Assembly (NCBI RefSeq): GCF_901875575.1
Contig: NZ_CABFMF010000025.1
Span: 1 to 6,356 of the forward strand
Direction of reading: 5' to 3'
From: an uncultured Streptococcus sp.
GTDB taxonomy: Bacteria; Bacillota; Bacilli; Lactobacillales; Streptococcaceae
Length of the DNA: 6,356 nt
The notes under the pieces: generated by a model
The model's input: only the letters and a program-made list of their open reading frames with translations
The model's database searches: none
Told to the model about the DNA's origin: nothing
Shown: piece by piece, positions 1 to 6,327 of the stretch
Layout of the letters: each line of letters starts with the position of its first letter
How positions within the stretch are numbered: position 1 is the stretch's first letter
Position numbers and translations under genes: made by a program

Positions 1-113
1 TCTTGCTGGATGAGCTTCCAGTAGCGCTTTATAGCCTTGTATTCATGAGATTTTCGTTCAAACTGATTCATGATTTGAACACGCACACGACTCATAGCAC
101 GGCTCAAGTGTTG

Positions 114-169
114 GAGTAAAACAGTCCAGTGGACTGTTTTAGCCTGAGTTTAGAAATATAATAACGAAG
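114..169 (+). repeat. Short hairpin repeat, copy B
   Basis: A 56-base unit with a hairpin at its left end: TAAAACAGTCC (117-127), loop AGT, GGACTGTTTTA (131-141), an 11-bp perfect stem. It is followed by AGCCTGAG, two variable bases and TAGAAAT, and ends in CGAAG. It aligns without gaps to copy A (204-259), with 43 of 56 bases the same by my count. It interrupts the ISL3 transposase between LDRFH and QHLS, where it replaces about 6 expected bases with 57. I do not recognise it as BOX or RUP; whether it matches a named repeat such as SPRITE cannot be decided here. Confidence 0.75.
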
Positions 170-203
170 GGTGAAAGCGATCCAGAACGATTTTAGCGTT
201 TGG

Positions 204-259
204 GAGTGAAACAGTCTGGGAGACTGTTTCAGCCTGAGCCTAGAAATTCGAAAGCGAAG
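204..259 (+). repeat. Short hairpin repeat, copy A
   Basis: A 56-base unit in the same orientation as copy B. The hairpin is TGAAACAGTCT (207-217), loop GGG, AGACTGTTTCA (221-231). The tail is again AGCCTGAG, two variable bases, TAGAAAT, and CGAAG at the end. Relative to copy B, the outer stem pair has changed from A-T to G-C and the inner pair from C-G to T-A, so pairing is kept. It separates DLAKQL from PNAKIVLDRFH in the transposase. The last three or so bases may be native transposase sequence that happens to match. Confidence 0.75.
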
Positions 260-441
260 CTGCTTAGCCAAGTCATAGTAGGGACTAAACATATCCATAG
301 TAATGATTTTGACTCGACATCGGACTGCTCTATTATATTTAAGAAAGTGATTCTGGATGACTGCTTGTGTTCTTCCTTCAAGAACAGTGATGATATTGAG
401 TTTATCAAAATCTTGCGCAATGAAGCTCATCTTCATCTCCC

Positions 442-474
442 GATTGAAACAGTCACTCCCCTGACTGTTTCAAC
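442..474 (+). repeat. Short hairpin repeat, copy C (hairpin only)
   Basis: The hairpin is TTGAAACAGTCA (444-455), loop CTCCCC, TGACTGTTTCAA (462-473), a 12-bp perfect stem. The left flank GATTGAAAC resembles the GAGTGAAAC start of copy A. The AGCCTGAG/TAGAAAT tail of the other two copies is absent. It lies directly after the MSWD codons of the ISL3 transposase; about 41 bases (434-474) stand where I expect about 21. This is probably a shortened or differently formed member of the same family. Confidence 0.65.
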
Positions 475-979
475 GTCCCAGGACATAATCTCAGGAAGAC
501 AAGAAAAATCATGCTTAAAGTGAAAGTCATTGAGCTTGCGAATAACAGTTGAAGTTGAAATAGCCAACTGATGAGCAATGTCGGTCATAGAAGTCTTTTC
601 AATTAGCTTCTGGGCAATCTTTTGGTTGATGATACGAGGGATTTGGTGATTTTTCTTTACTAGAGGAGTCTCAGCCACCATCATTTTAGAGCACTGATAG
701 CACTTAAAACGGCGTTTTCTAAGAAGAATTCTGGTAGTCATACCAGTCGTTTCAAGATAAGGAATCTTAGACGGTTTTTGAAAGTCATATTTCTTCATTA
801 GACTTTCGCAATCAGGACAAGATGGAGCCTCATAACCCAGTCTAGCGATGATTTCCTTGTGTGTATCCCTATTGATGATATTTATAATTTGGATATTAGG
901 GTCTTTAATGTCTAGTAGTTTTGTGATAAAATGTAATTGTTCCATATGAATCTTTCTAATGATGGTTTGGTTGCTTTTC

Positions 980-985
980 ATTATA
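980..985 (-). promoter_or_regulatory. Candidate -10 box for the ISL3 transposase
   Basis: On the minus strand this is TATAAT, 34 bases upstream of the ATG at 945. The best -35-like match, TTGTAG, is 20 bases away, which is too far for a good promoter, so only the -10 is persuasive. It drives a dead gene and would be of no consequence now. Confidence 0.4.
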
Positions 986-1018
986 GGTTATATGGGACTT
1001 TTTTTCTACAACAAAATA

Positions 1019-1068
1019 GGCTCCATAATATCCATAGGGGATTTACCCACTACAAATAGTATAGAGCC
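1019..1068. repeat. Imperfect inverted repeat at the ISL3 end
   Basis: The plus-strand sequence from 1019 (GGCTCCATAATATCCATAG) and the minus-strand sequence from 1068 (GGCTCTATACTATTTGTAG) match at about 14 of 19 positions, facing each other across a 12-base gap. The outer arm is the element's terminal repeat. The inner arm may be a second transposase-binding site or part of a hairpin at the tip. Confidence 0.55.
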
Positions 1069-1070
1069 CC

Positions 1071-1234
1071 TAAAATGGATAGCAGATAAGGTATCTGGCT
1101 GGGGCGACCACTATCAATTAGTAGCTCAGAAGTTGGTACTTAAACGTGCTATATCAAAACCAGTCCTTGAAAAACATGGACTGGTTTCGTGTTTGGATTA
1201 TTACCTTGAACGACATGCGTTAAAAGTTAGTTGA
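1071..1234 (+). pseudogene. Group II intron reverse transcriptase/maturase, C-terminal remnant
   Basis: About 54 residues remain, from LKWIADKVSGWGDHYQ to LDYYLERHALKVS and the TGA at 1232. The block around AISKPVLEKHGLVSCLDYY resembles the extreme C-terminus (after the X/maturase domain) of bacterial intron-encoded proteins. All RT motifs, including the YADD box, are missing. The reading frame runs on leftwards into the ISL3 leader to an ATG at 959, which makes a 91-codon chimeric frame; residues before about position 38 of that frame come from the IS and are not intron protein. The call is supported mainly by the domain V RNA that directly follows. Confidence 0.75.
1157..1187. repeat. Perfect 10-bp inverted repeat in the intron remnant
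   Basis: AAACCAGTCC (1157-1166) and GGACTGGTTT (1178-1187) are exact inverse complements around an 11-base loop. The stem differs from that of hairpin copy B by one compensated pair. However, it lies in frame inside recognisable maturase codons (SKPVLEKHGLVS), so it may be chance in coding sequence. Confidence 0.5.
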
Positions 1235-1299
1235 ACCGCCGTATGCCGAACGGCACGTACGGTGGTGTGAGAGGGGATAGAGACTATCCCCTACTAGAT
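1235..1299 (+). ncRNA. Group II intron domains V and VI
   Basis: Domain V is 1235-1266: ACCGCCGTA pairs with TACGGTGGT in the lower helix. A two-base CG bulge (1256-1257) follows, then the upper helix TGCC/GGCA closes a four-base GAAC loop. The lower strand carries CGC at 1237-1239, where many introns have the AGC catalytic triad; CGC is known in several bacterial classes. GTGAGAG links to domain VI, an 8-bp hairpin GGGGATAG (1273-1280), loop AGA, CTATCCCC (1284-1291). No bulged branch-point adenosine is obvious in this short stem. The structure is intact although the rest of the intron is gone. Confidence 0.85.
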
Positions 1300-1340
1300 G
1301 ATAAGAGACTTTTGTCCCAAACTCTTTATTGTTTCTCTAA

Positions 1341-1355
1341 AAGACTGTTAGTCTT
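1341..1355 (-). terminator. Small hairpin at the 3' end of strH, possible terminator
   Basis: Read on the minus strand: AAGACT, loop AAC, AGTCTT, followed by TTAG. The stem is only 6 bp and AT-rich, and the U run is short. The strH stop codon (TAA, 1350-1348) overlaps the stem-loop: its T is in the left arm and the loop starts with it. It is the best terminator candidate downstream of strH, but weak. Confidence 0.4.
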
Positions 1356-4300
1356 CTTTTCTTTTAGTTAGTCCATAGGCTGCTAGTGTGGTCATGAGTC
1401 CTGCGACTACCAATCCTGCAGAATCTTGACTTCCTGTTTCAGGAAGTTTTTTCTCTGTTGCCACAGGAGCTGGATCTTGAGGAAGAGCTTTGTTTTCCTC
1501 AGCCAGAACAGTTGCTGGAGCTGATTGTCTTGGGATTTCTAGTTTTGTTTTTTCTTCAGCAATAGCGACTTGTCCGTTTTCATCGCCTACATGTGTTACC
1601 AGAGTTTCTACTTCAACCACTTGATTGACAGCTTCTTTCGTTACTTGGCTATAGAGAACGGTTTCTGTAGTTTTGCCATTTTCAGTTAGAACAGAGATAT
1701 AATGAGTTCGTTCCCCTTTGACTCCAGGTGTGATAATCTTTTCTTGCCCCTCTGGGAGGTTTGGATTTTCCTTCCTAATAATCTCAAACGGAATTTCTTC
1801 TGTTCTTGTGATGAGCTCTGGTAGGGTTTCGACGTTGGCAGTCACCTCATTTTCTTCGAGGCTTCCTAAGTGGGTTGCAACTGGTTTGAGGCCTAGACGG
1901 GCAGCGTGGAGTTTCTTTACAAGCGCATCGACTTCAGCCTGTTTATTACGATTGAGATTATAGTTGAGAGCTTCTTTAGCTGCATTAAGGGCTTCTATAC
2001 TTTCTTTACTATATCCTTCCAAGTTTTTAGGAAGTTGATCGACTTCGTTACGGAGAGCTGAGTAGTTAGCGCGGAAGTAGTCCTTGTTGTGGTCAGCAAA
2101 GGCAGTCATGATTTCAAAGATTTCTTCTTCCTTGTACTCAGCCCTTGGTTTATCTGCCCAGATACTTAGCATACTTCCGATCGTTGGAAGGTCTATTTCA
2201 GGATATTTAGTAGAAGCTAGTTGGTTGAATGGCACTTTTCCAGAATTTTCAATAGCTTTTGAGAGCGGATAAGCTTCATCGTTTTTATGATTACCTAGTA
2301 CATAATACCAATCTCCGTTGGTGTTAAGAAGCTTGTACCCTTTGCTTGCTAGATATTGAGGAGATGCAAGATTATAGCCCCACCAACCTTTAGACCAGTA
2401 AGAAATCAAGACATCTTTATCAAATTCGACATCATCCTTATCTTCATAGTAGAAGCCATCGTTAAAGGCCATTGGTTGAAGACCTCTCTCTTTAGCCATG
2501 GCAGCAAGAGTATTAGAGTATTCAGCAAACTTGCCATAGAGATTGTAGTATTTTAGATAATACCAACCTTGAGCGTTGGTTGCATCGTTGGCATATTCGT
2601 CTGTACCGTAGTTGAATATTTTAGTCTTTCCTGCAAAGAAGTCCATGTATTTGCCGATGAGGGCTTTTGTAAAGTTCATTGCTTCTTCGTTTTTAAGATC
2701 CATGGTTGTTTTTGATACCTTATCAAAGTTGGCTTGAGGATTATGGATACCTAATTTTTCCATAGCAACAAGCAATGCATCCATGTGACCTGGGCTGTTG
2801 ATCGCTGGGATAAGGCCTAGACCTTTAGATTTTGCATAGTCAATCAGTTCAGCAACTTCAGCTTGACTAAGTGTGGTACCGTTTGGATCATCGTAGTAGG
2901 CTTTTGTTCCTTCGATAATGGCATTTTTGACATCGTCACTTGCATAAGTCTTACTGTTAGCAGTGATGCTCATATCATCTAGTAAGAAGCGAAGTCCGTC
3001 ATTTCCAAGTAGGAGATGAAGATCAGAATATCCTAATTCACTAGCCTTGTCAATGATGCGTTTTAATTGCTCAGCTGAGAAATACTTACGCCCAGCATCG
3101 ATTGAAATCACCTTATTTTTTTCTAGTTTTTCAAGTTCACGTTTGGCTTCTTCTTCTTTTTGAGCTTCAGGCGTGAGGGTCAAATTGCTGACAGTTTCTT
3201 GAAGTTTAGCGATAGCTTCATCAATCGTATCTTGTTGGGCACGGCTAAGGTTGCTATCGAGAGAGCGAATAGCTTTTTCAGCTTCTTTTACGGCTGCGAC
3301 ACTTTCTGAAGTATAGCGGTTAAGGTCTTTTGGTACCTCGTTAAGAGCCTGTTCTGCAGATTCGTAATCAGCCGCAAAGTACTCGGCGTTAGAATTTGCG
3401 AATTGGCGCATGAGTTTGAAGAGTCGTGATGGAGAATAGCGTGCAGATGGGGTATCAGCCCAGGCAGCTACCATACCACCGATAATTGGAATGTCAGCAC
3501 CTTCTGTTTTTGGTACTGAAGTGATTGGCGTGCTCTTAATACCATTGAGTCCTTGATCGAGGTTGTACCAGCCTTGACCATCTGCATTTCGTCCTAGAAC
3601 GTAGTACCAAGCATCGTTGGTATTCAAGATTTGGTGTCCTTTTTCAACTAGAAGTTTAGAAGAAGCGACATCATAACCGCCCCAGCCACCAGTCCACATA
3701 GAAACGATGATATCTTTATCAAAAGTTCCGAAGCTAGTATCACTATTATAGTAAATACCATCATTGAAGGCCATTGGTTTGAGGCCGTGCGATTTTACAA
3801 TACGAGCTAGGTCATTGGCGTAGGCAATAAATTTTTCATATCCTTTTACAGGATACCCTTCGTTTGGATAGTATTTATCAGCTTGAAGAACACTCCAACC
3901 TTTAGCATTTGTTGCATCATTGGCATACTCATCTAGTCCAATATTAAAGATTTCAGACTTCCCAGCGAAATAAGCAGCGTATTTATCAATCAGAGCCTTT
4001 GTAAACTCAACTGCCTCTTTATTATCAAGATCAACTGTACGGGCAGATTCTTTCCCAAAGTAGTTAAAGTTAGGGTTCTGGATACCGAGCTCTTTCATGG
4101 CATTTAAAATCGCATCCATGTGGCCAGGACTATTCACAGTTGGGACTAAGCCAATACCCTTATCTTTGGCATAGTTAATAAGATCCGTCATTTGGCTTTC
4201 TGTTAGATGGTTACCATTTGGATCGTTGTAATACTCATTTGTACCTTTTTCAATGGCGCGTTTGACATCATCACTAGCATAGGTTTTTCCATTAGCTTTG

Positions 4301-4908
4301 ATGGTCATGTCGTCCAGCATGAAACGCATTCCGTCATTTCCAACTAGTAAATGAAGATCAGTAAAACCGTAGTGCTTTGCCTTGTCGATAATCTCCTTGA
4401 GTTGGTCTGGTGAAAAGTACTTACGTCCAGCATCGATTGAGATCATTTTTCTTTTGGCTAGTTTTTCATTTACCTGTGCTACTCGTTCAGTAGTTGGAGT
4501 TGGAACAGCTGGAGTAGATGGTTCATTTTGATTATCAGCTTCATTAGTTTTTTCAGCTTGAGTAGAGCTATCTGCTTGAACAATAGGTGTTGGACTTGCA
4601 TTTTCACTTACTGGAGGGGTTACAGGATTGTCAACTTTTGGAGCATTTGTCTTAGCAGTGTCAACATCTGCTTTCACTTCTTCTTTAGGTTGGATTACTG
4701 TGTCTGAAAGCTTTTCAGCTTCCTTAGTTGGAACTTCTTTTAATTGAGGGTTATCCGGCATAGTTTGTAAAGTTTCAGGTTTTTGCGGTGATGGTGTGAC
4801 TCCGTCAGCGGATACGACTTGAGTACCAAAGGCAAAACCAATCAGGACTGAAGCGGCTCCAAACGCATACTTACGAATGGAAAACCGCTGTTTCTTTTCT
4901 AGTTTCAT
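1348..4908 (-). CDS. strH: Beta-N-acetylhexosaminidase StrH, cell-wall anchored, two GH20 domains
   Basis: Exo-beta-N-acetylglucosaminidase of glycoside hydrolase family 20. It removes terminal beta-linked GlcNAc from host complex glycans at the cell surface, normally after sialidase (NanA) and beta-galactosidase (BgaA). The start is the ATG at 4908, seven bases from a perfect AAGGAGG; a GTG further upstream at 4929 is in frame but ignores that site. In numbering from 4908 (1186 aa): YSIRK-type signal peptide (FSIRKYAFGAASVLIG, ~9-24) with likely cleavage after VSA (~34); Pro/Glu/Thr-rich spacer to ~150; GH20-A ~155-514 (DNA 4446-3367) with catalytic Asp326-Glu327 in GLDEYAND; helical FIVAR-like linker; GH20-B ~600-946 (DNA 3111-2071) with Asp770-Glu771 in GTDEYAND; second helical segment; one G5 domain ~1011-1100; LPETG (1155-1159), hydrophobic stretch and KRKED tail for sortase A. 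Both active sites look intact. Pneumococcal StrH as I remember it has ~1312 aa and two G5 domains, so this is a shorter form. Confidence 0.96.
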   Translation of the reverse strand: MKLEKKQRFSIRKYAFGAASVLIGFAFGTQVVSADGVTPSPQKPETLQTMPDNPQLKEVPTKEAEKLSDTVIQPKEEVKADVDTAKTNAPKVDNPVTPPVSENASPTPIVQADSSTQAEKTNEADNQNEPSTPAVPTPTTERVAQVNEKLAKRKMISIDAGRKYFSPDQLKEIIDKAKHYGFTDLHLLVGNDGMRFMLDDMTIKANGKTYASDDVKRAIEKGTNEYYNDPNGNHLTESQMTDLINYAKDKGIGLVPTVNSPGHMDAILNAMKELGIQNPNFNYFGKESARTVDLDNKEAVEFTKALIDKYAAYFAGKSEIFNIGLDEYANDATNAKGWSVLQADKYYPNEGYPVKGYEKFIAYANDLARIVKSHGLKPMAFNDGIYYNSDTSFGTFDKDIIVSMWTGGWGGYDVASSKLLVEKGHQILNTNDAWYYVLGRNADGQGWYNLDQGLNGIKSTPITSVPKTEGADIPIIGGMVAAWADTPSARYSPSRLFKLMRQFANSNAEYFAADYESAEQALNEVPKDLNRYTSESVAAVKEAEKAIRSLDSNLSRAQQDTIDEAIAKLQETVSNLTLTPEAQKEEEAKRELEKLEKNKVISIDAGRKYFSAEQLKRIIDKASELGYSDLHLLLGNDGLRFLLDDMSITANSKTYASDDVKNAIIEGTKAYYDDPNGTTLSQAEVAELIDYAKSKGLGLIPAINSPGHMDALLVAMEKLGIHNPQANFDKVSKTTMDLKNEEAMNFTKALIGKYMDFFAGKTKIFNYGTDEYANDATNAQGWYYLKYYNLYGKFAEYSNTLAAMAKERGLQPMAFNDGFYYEDKDDVEFDKDVLISYWSKGWWGYNLASPQYLASKGYKLLNTNGDWYYVLGNHKNDEAYPLSKAIENSGKVPFNQLASTKYPEIDLPTIGSMLSIWADKPRAEYKEEEIFEIMTAFADHNKDYFRANYSALRNEVDQLPKNLEGYSKESIEALNAAKEALNYNLNRNKQAEVDALVKKLHAARLGLKPVATHLGSLEENEVTANVETLPELITRTEEIPFEIIRKENPNLPEGQEKIITPGVKGERTHYISVLTENGKTTETVLYSQVTKEAVNQVVEVETLVTHVGDENGQVAIAEEKTKLEIPRQSAPATVLAEENKALPQDPAPVATEKKLPETGSQDSAGLVVAGLMTTLAAYGLTKRKED

Positions 4909-4915
4909 GACATAA

Positions 4916-4922
4916 CCTCCTT
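4916..4922 (-). promoter_or_regulatory. Shine-Dalgarno of strH
   Basis: On the minus strand this is AAGGAGG, a full match to the 16S anti-SD, seven bases before the ATG at 4908. It decides the start codon: the in-frame GTG at 4929 lies upstream of this site and would make it part of the coding region. Confidence 0.9.
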
Positions 4923-4934
4923 GTAACACTGTTT

Positions 4935-4948
4935 TGATAACGTTTACA
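4935..4948 (-). promoter_or_regulatory. cre site, CcpA operator of strH
   Basis: On the minus strand the sequence is TGTAAACGTTATCA, which fits the catabolite-responsive element consensus TGWAANCGNTNWCA at every fixed position. It lies 13-26 bases past the -10 box, in the first part of the transcript, where bound CcpA would block initiation or clearance. It implies repression of strH when glucose or another preferred sugar is present. CcpA control of host-glycan glycosidases is established for pneumococcus; its action here is inferred from the site. Confidence 0.88.
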
Positions 4949-4961
4949 TAAAACCAATTTC

Positions 4962-4990
4962 ATTTTATTATCTATCTAGTAAAAAGTCAA
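4962..4990 (-). promoter_or_regulatory. Sigma-70-type promoter of strH
   Basis: Minus strand: -35 TTGACT (4990-4985), 17-base spacer, -10 TAAAAT (4967-4962). Transcription should start near 4955, giving a leader of about 47 bases that contains the cre site and the Shine-Dalgarno. The spacing is ideal and each box differs from consensus at one base. Confidence 0.82.
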
Positions 4991-5125
4991 GTGGTTTTTA
5001 TATAAGAACTCTAATAAATGTAGAGGCTAACTTCTCAAAGTAACTTCCACTTGGCTGGTCAAAGCGGAAATTAGTCTAAAACGGATTTTTATGGTGGAAT
5101 TAAGTATGAGACGTTTGAGTTAGAA
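4991..5125. other. Intergenic stretch between strH and IS30, divergent start regions
   Basis: These 135 bases lie between the strH -35 box and the IS30 transposase start. The left end of the IS30 element must be somewhere in here, but with its other end removed I cannot match terminal repeats and cannot place it. A direct repeat of TAACTTC occurs near 5029 and 5040. I see no clear promoter or gene. Confidence 0.5.
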
Positions 5126-6281
5126 ATGAAATCCACTATGACAAAATATAAACACCTTACCCTTTCAGACCGTAATGATATCCAATTAGGTTTAGAGCGC
5201 GGTGAAACCTTCAAAGCTATCGGACACCTTATTCTAAAAGACCCGACCACTGTTTCTAGAGAGGTCAAACGAAATAGACAAGCCAGAGACTCTACCTCTA
5301 ATAACCTTCCTTGCCCTCTACTCGATAAAGCCCCCTTTGTCTGTAATGGATGCCCTAAAAAAAGACAAAACTGTAGCTATCAGAAAATCTTCTACCTCGC
5401 TAAACAAGCTCAAAAACAATACGAACAAACTCTTGTTGAATCTCGTGAAGGAACTCCTCTTAATTCTCAGACTTTCTGGGATATGAACAAAGTCATTTCC
5501 GATGGTGTTAAAAAGGGACAACACATCTATCATATCCTCAAAACTCACAACCTTGATGTCAGCTCCTCAACCGTCTATCGACATATCCGAAAAGGATACC
5601 TATCTATCGCTCCTATTGATCTATCCAGAGCCGTTAAATTCAAAGAGAGACGGAAAAGTAAGCTACCTTCCATCCCTAAAGAAGCTAAAAAAGGCCGTTC
5701 CTATGAGGATTTCCAAAATTATTTAACCCTTAACCAACTGAATTCTTGGCTGGAAATGGACACGGTTATGGGCAGGGTGGGAGGTAAAGTACTACTCACC
5801 TTCAATTTATCTTTCTGTAACTTTATCTTCGCTAGGCTTCTCGACAATAAAACTGCCCTTGAGGTTACCAAACACCTCTATGATATCAAGAACACTCTTC
5901 ACCAAGCGGACAAAGATTTCTTCCAACTCTTTCCTGTCATCCTGACAGATAATGGTGGAGAGTTTGCCAGGGTTGATGACATCGAAATGGATGTTCGAGG
6001 AGAAAGTAAACTCTTCTTTTGTGACCCTAATCGCTCTGAGCAGAAAGGGAGAATCGAGAAAAATCACACGCTGATTCGCGACATCCTACCAAAGGGAACT
6101 TCCTTTGATAATTTAACTCAGGAGGACATTAATCTCGTTTGTTAGCATGTTAACAGTGTCAAACGTGCTGCTTTGAATGGAAAGTCAGCCTATGAACTTT
6201 TTGCCTTTGCTTATGGAGAAGAGGTTCCTAAGCTTCTTGGAATTTCTAAAATACCTGCAGAAGATGTCTGTCAGTCGTCTA
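5126..6281 (+). pseudogene. IS30-family transposase with internal stop and truncated C-terminus
   Basis: The first 339 codons read as an IS30 DDE transposase: N-terminal helix-turn-helix (HLTLSDRNDIQLGL, then TVSREVKRNR, residues ~10-51), a cysteine cluster (C63, C73, C76, C83), a second helical DNA-binding part (STVYRHIRKG), then the catalytic core with Asp212 in EMDTVMG, Asp275 in LTDNGGEF and Glu311 in QKGRIEKNH. A TAG at 6143-6145 follows LVC. The same frame then continues HVNSVKRAALNGKSAYELF to VCQSS with no stop, clearly the remaining IS30 C-terminus, so the TAG is probably a point nonsense mutation of a serine codon. The last few residues are replaced by the IS630 element at 6280-6282. 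Start is uncertain: ATG 5126 or 5138, neither with a good ribosome site. The DDE core is complete, but the shortened product is probably inactive. Confidence 0.88.
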
Positions 6282-6312
6282 TAGTAAACTGAACCAAAAA
6301 TAGTACATAATG

Positions 6313-6321
6313 TGGTATAAT
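6313..6321 (+). promoter_or_regulatory. Extended -10 promoter of the IS630 transposase
   Basis: TGG directly before a consensus TATAAT (6316-6321) is an extended -10 motif, which can work without a -35; none is evident (ACCAAA at the expected place). The ATG at 6328 begins seven bases after the last base of the -10, where the transcript itself would be expected to start. Confidence 0.65.
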
Positions 6322-6327
6322 CTTCTT

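Larger units (their letters stand above)
1..945 (-). pseudogene. ISL3-family transposase, broken into four segments and cut by the window edge
   Basis: Starts at the ATG at 945 (MEQLHFITKL), with a weak AGAAAG ribosome site upstream. Segment 1 (945-475) gives 157 good residues: a zinc-ribbon (C43, C46, C82, C85), then a helix-turn-helix at about residues 118-141 (MTDIAHQLAISTSTVIRKL), ending MSWD, where family members carry the first catalytic aspartate region. Segment 2 (433-257) runs KMSFIAQDF to DLAKQL. Segment 3 (203-171) is only PNAKIVLDRFH, the conserved block with the second catalytic Asp. Segment 4 (113-1) starts QHLSRAMS and continues out of the window. Between them lie three hairpin repeats that shift the frame and remove a few native bases, including the stretch after MSWD that I remember as EYAFTKG. 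Clearly non-functional. The piecewise homology is strong; the exact junction bases are inferred. Confidence 0.9.
1..1068 (-). mobile_element. ISL3-family insertion sequence (IS1167-like), degraded, 5' part only
   Basis: The right edge in this view is the 5' end of the element. Read on the minus strand, it begins GGCTCTATACTATTTGTAG at 1068 and has a 123-base leader before the transposase start at 945. The other end lies beyond the left border of the window, so neither the second terminal repeat nor the 8-bp target duplication usual for ISL3 can be checked. The transposase gene is interrupted by three hairpin repeats, so the element cannot move on its own. It sits inside the remains of a group II intron, which it appears to have truncated. 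The family call rests on the transposase sequence; the IS1167-like label is from memory of the pneumococcal element. Confidence 0.85.
1071..1299 (+). mobile_element. Group II intron, 3' fragment
   Basis: What remains is the 3' tail: the end of the intron-encoded reverse transcriptase/maturase (stop at 1232-1234), immediately followed by domain V and domain VI RNA. The order and close spacing of these parts are standard for bacterial group II introns. The 5' boundary is the ISL3 end; the earlier part of the intron is either beyond that element or lost. The 3' boundary is placed after TACTAGAT (1292-1299), similar to the TACTCGAT endings I know from related introns, so the 3' exon would start at about 1300, some 40 bases from the strH hairpin. 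No splicing or mobility is possible from this fragment. Confidence 0.8.

Noticed and set aside
114..474. CRISPR array or rho-independent terminators
   Set aside because: The units are spaced irregularly and vary in length, with known transposase sequence between them. The stems are AT-rich with no U run after them in either direction beyond the stem itself.
200..523. Plus-strand open frame of 107 codons through the ISL3 relic
   Set aside because: It runs antisense to recognisable transposase segments and through two hairpin repeats, and has no ribosome site. Its start MGVKQSGRLFQPEP is simply the translated repeat.
959..1234. A 91-residue plus-strand protein
   Set aside because: The first ~37 codons are the ISL3 leader read backwards; only the rest is intron protein. 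It is a junction artefact, so only the remnant part is annotated.
1303..1326. Possible second hairpin between strH and the intron end
   Set aside because: AAGAGAC/GTC...TCTT pairs only with a six-base bulge and has no U tract, so it is too weak to call a terminator.
1718..2556. Plus-strand open frames of 62-81 codons inside strH
   Set aside because: They are antisense to strong GH20 and G5 coding sequence and have no recognisable domains or start signals.
4909..4929. GTG at 4929 as the start of StrH
   Set aside because: It is upstream of the perfect Shine-Dalgarno that serves the ATG at 4908, and the known signal peptide form starts at the ATG.
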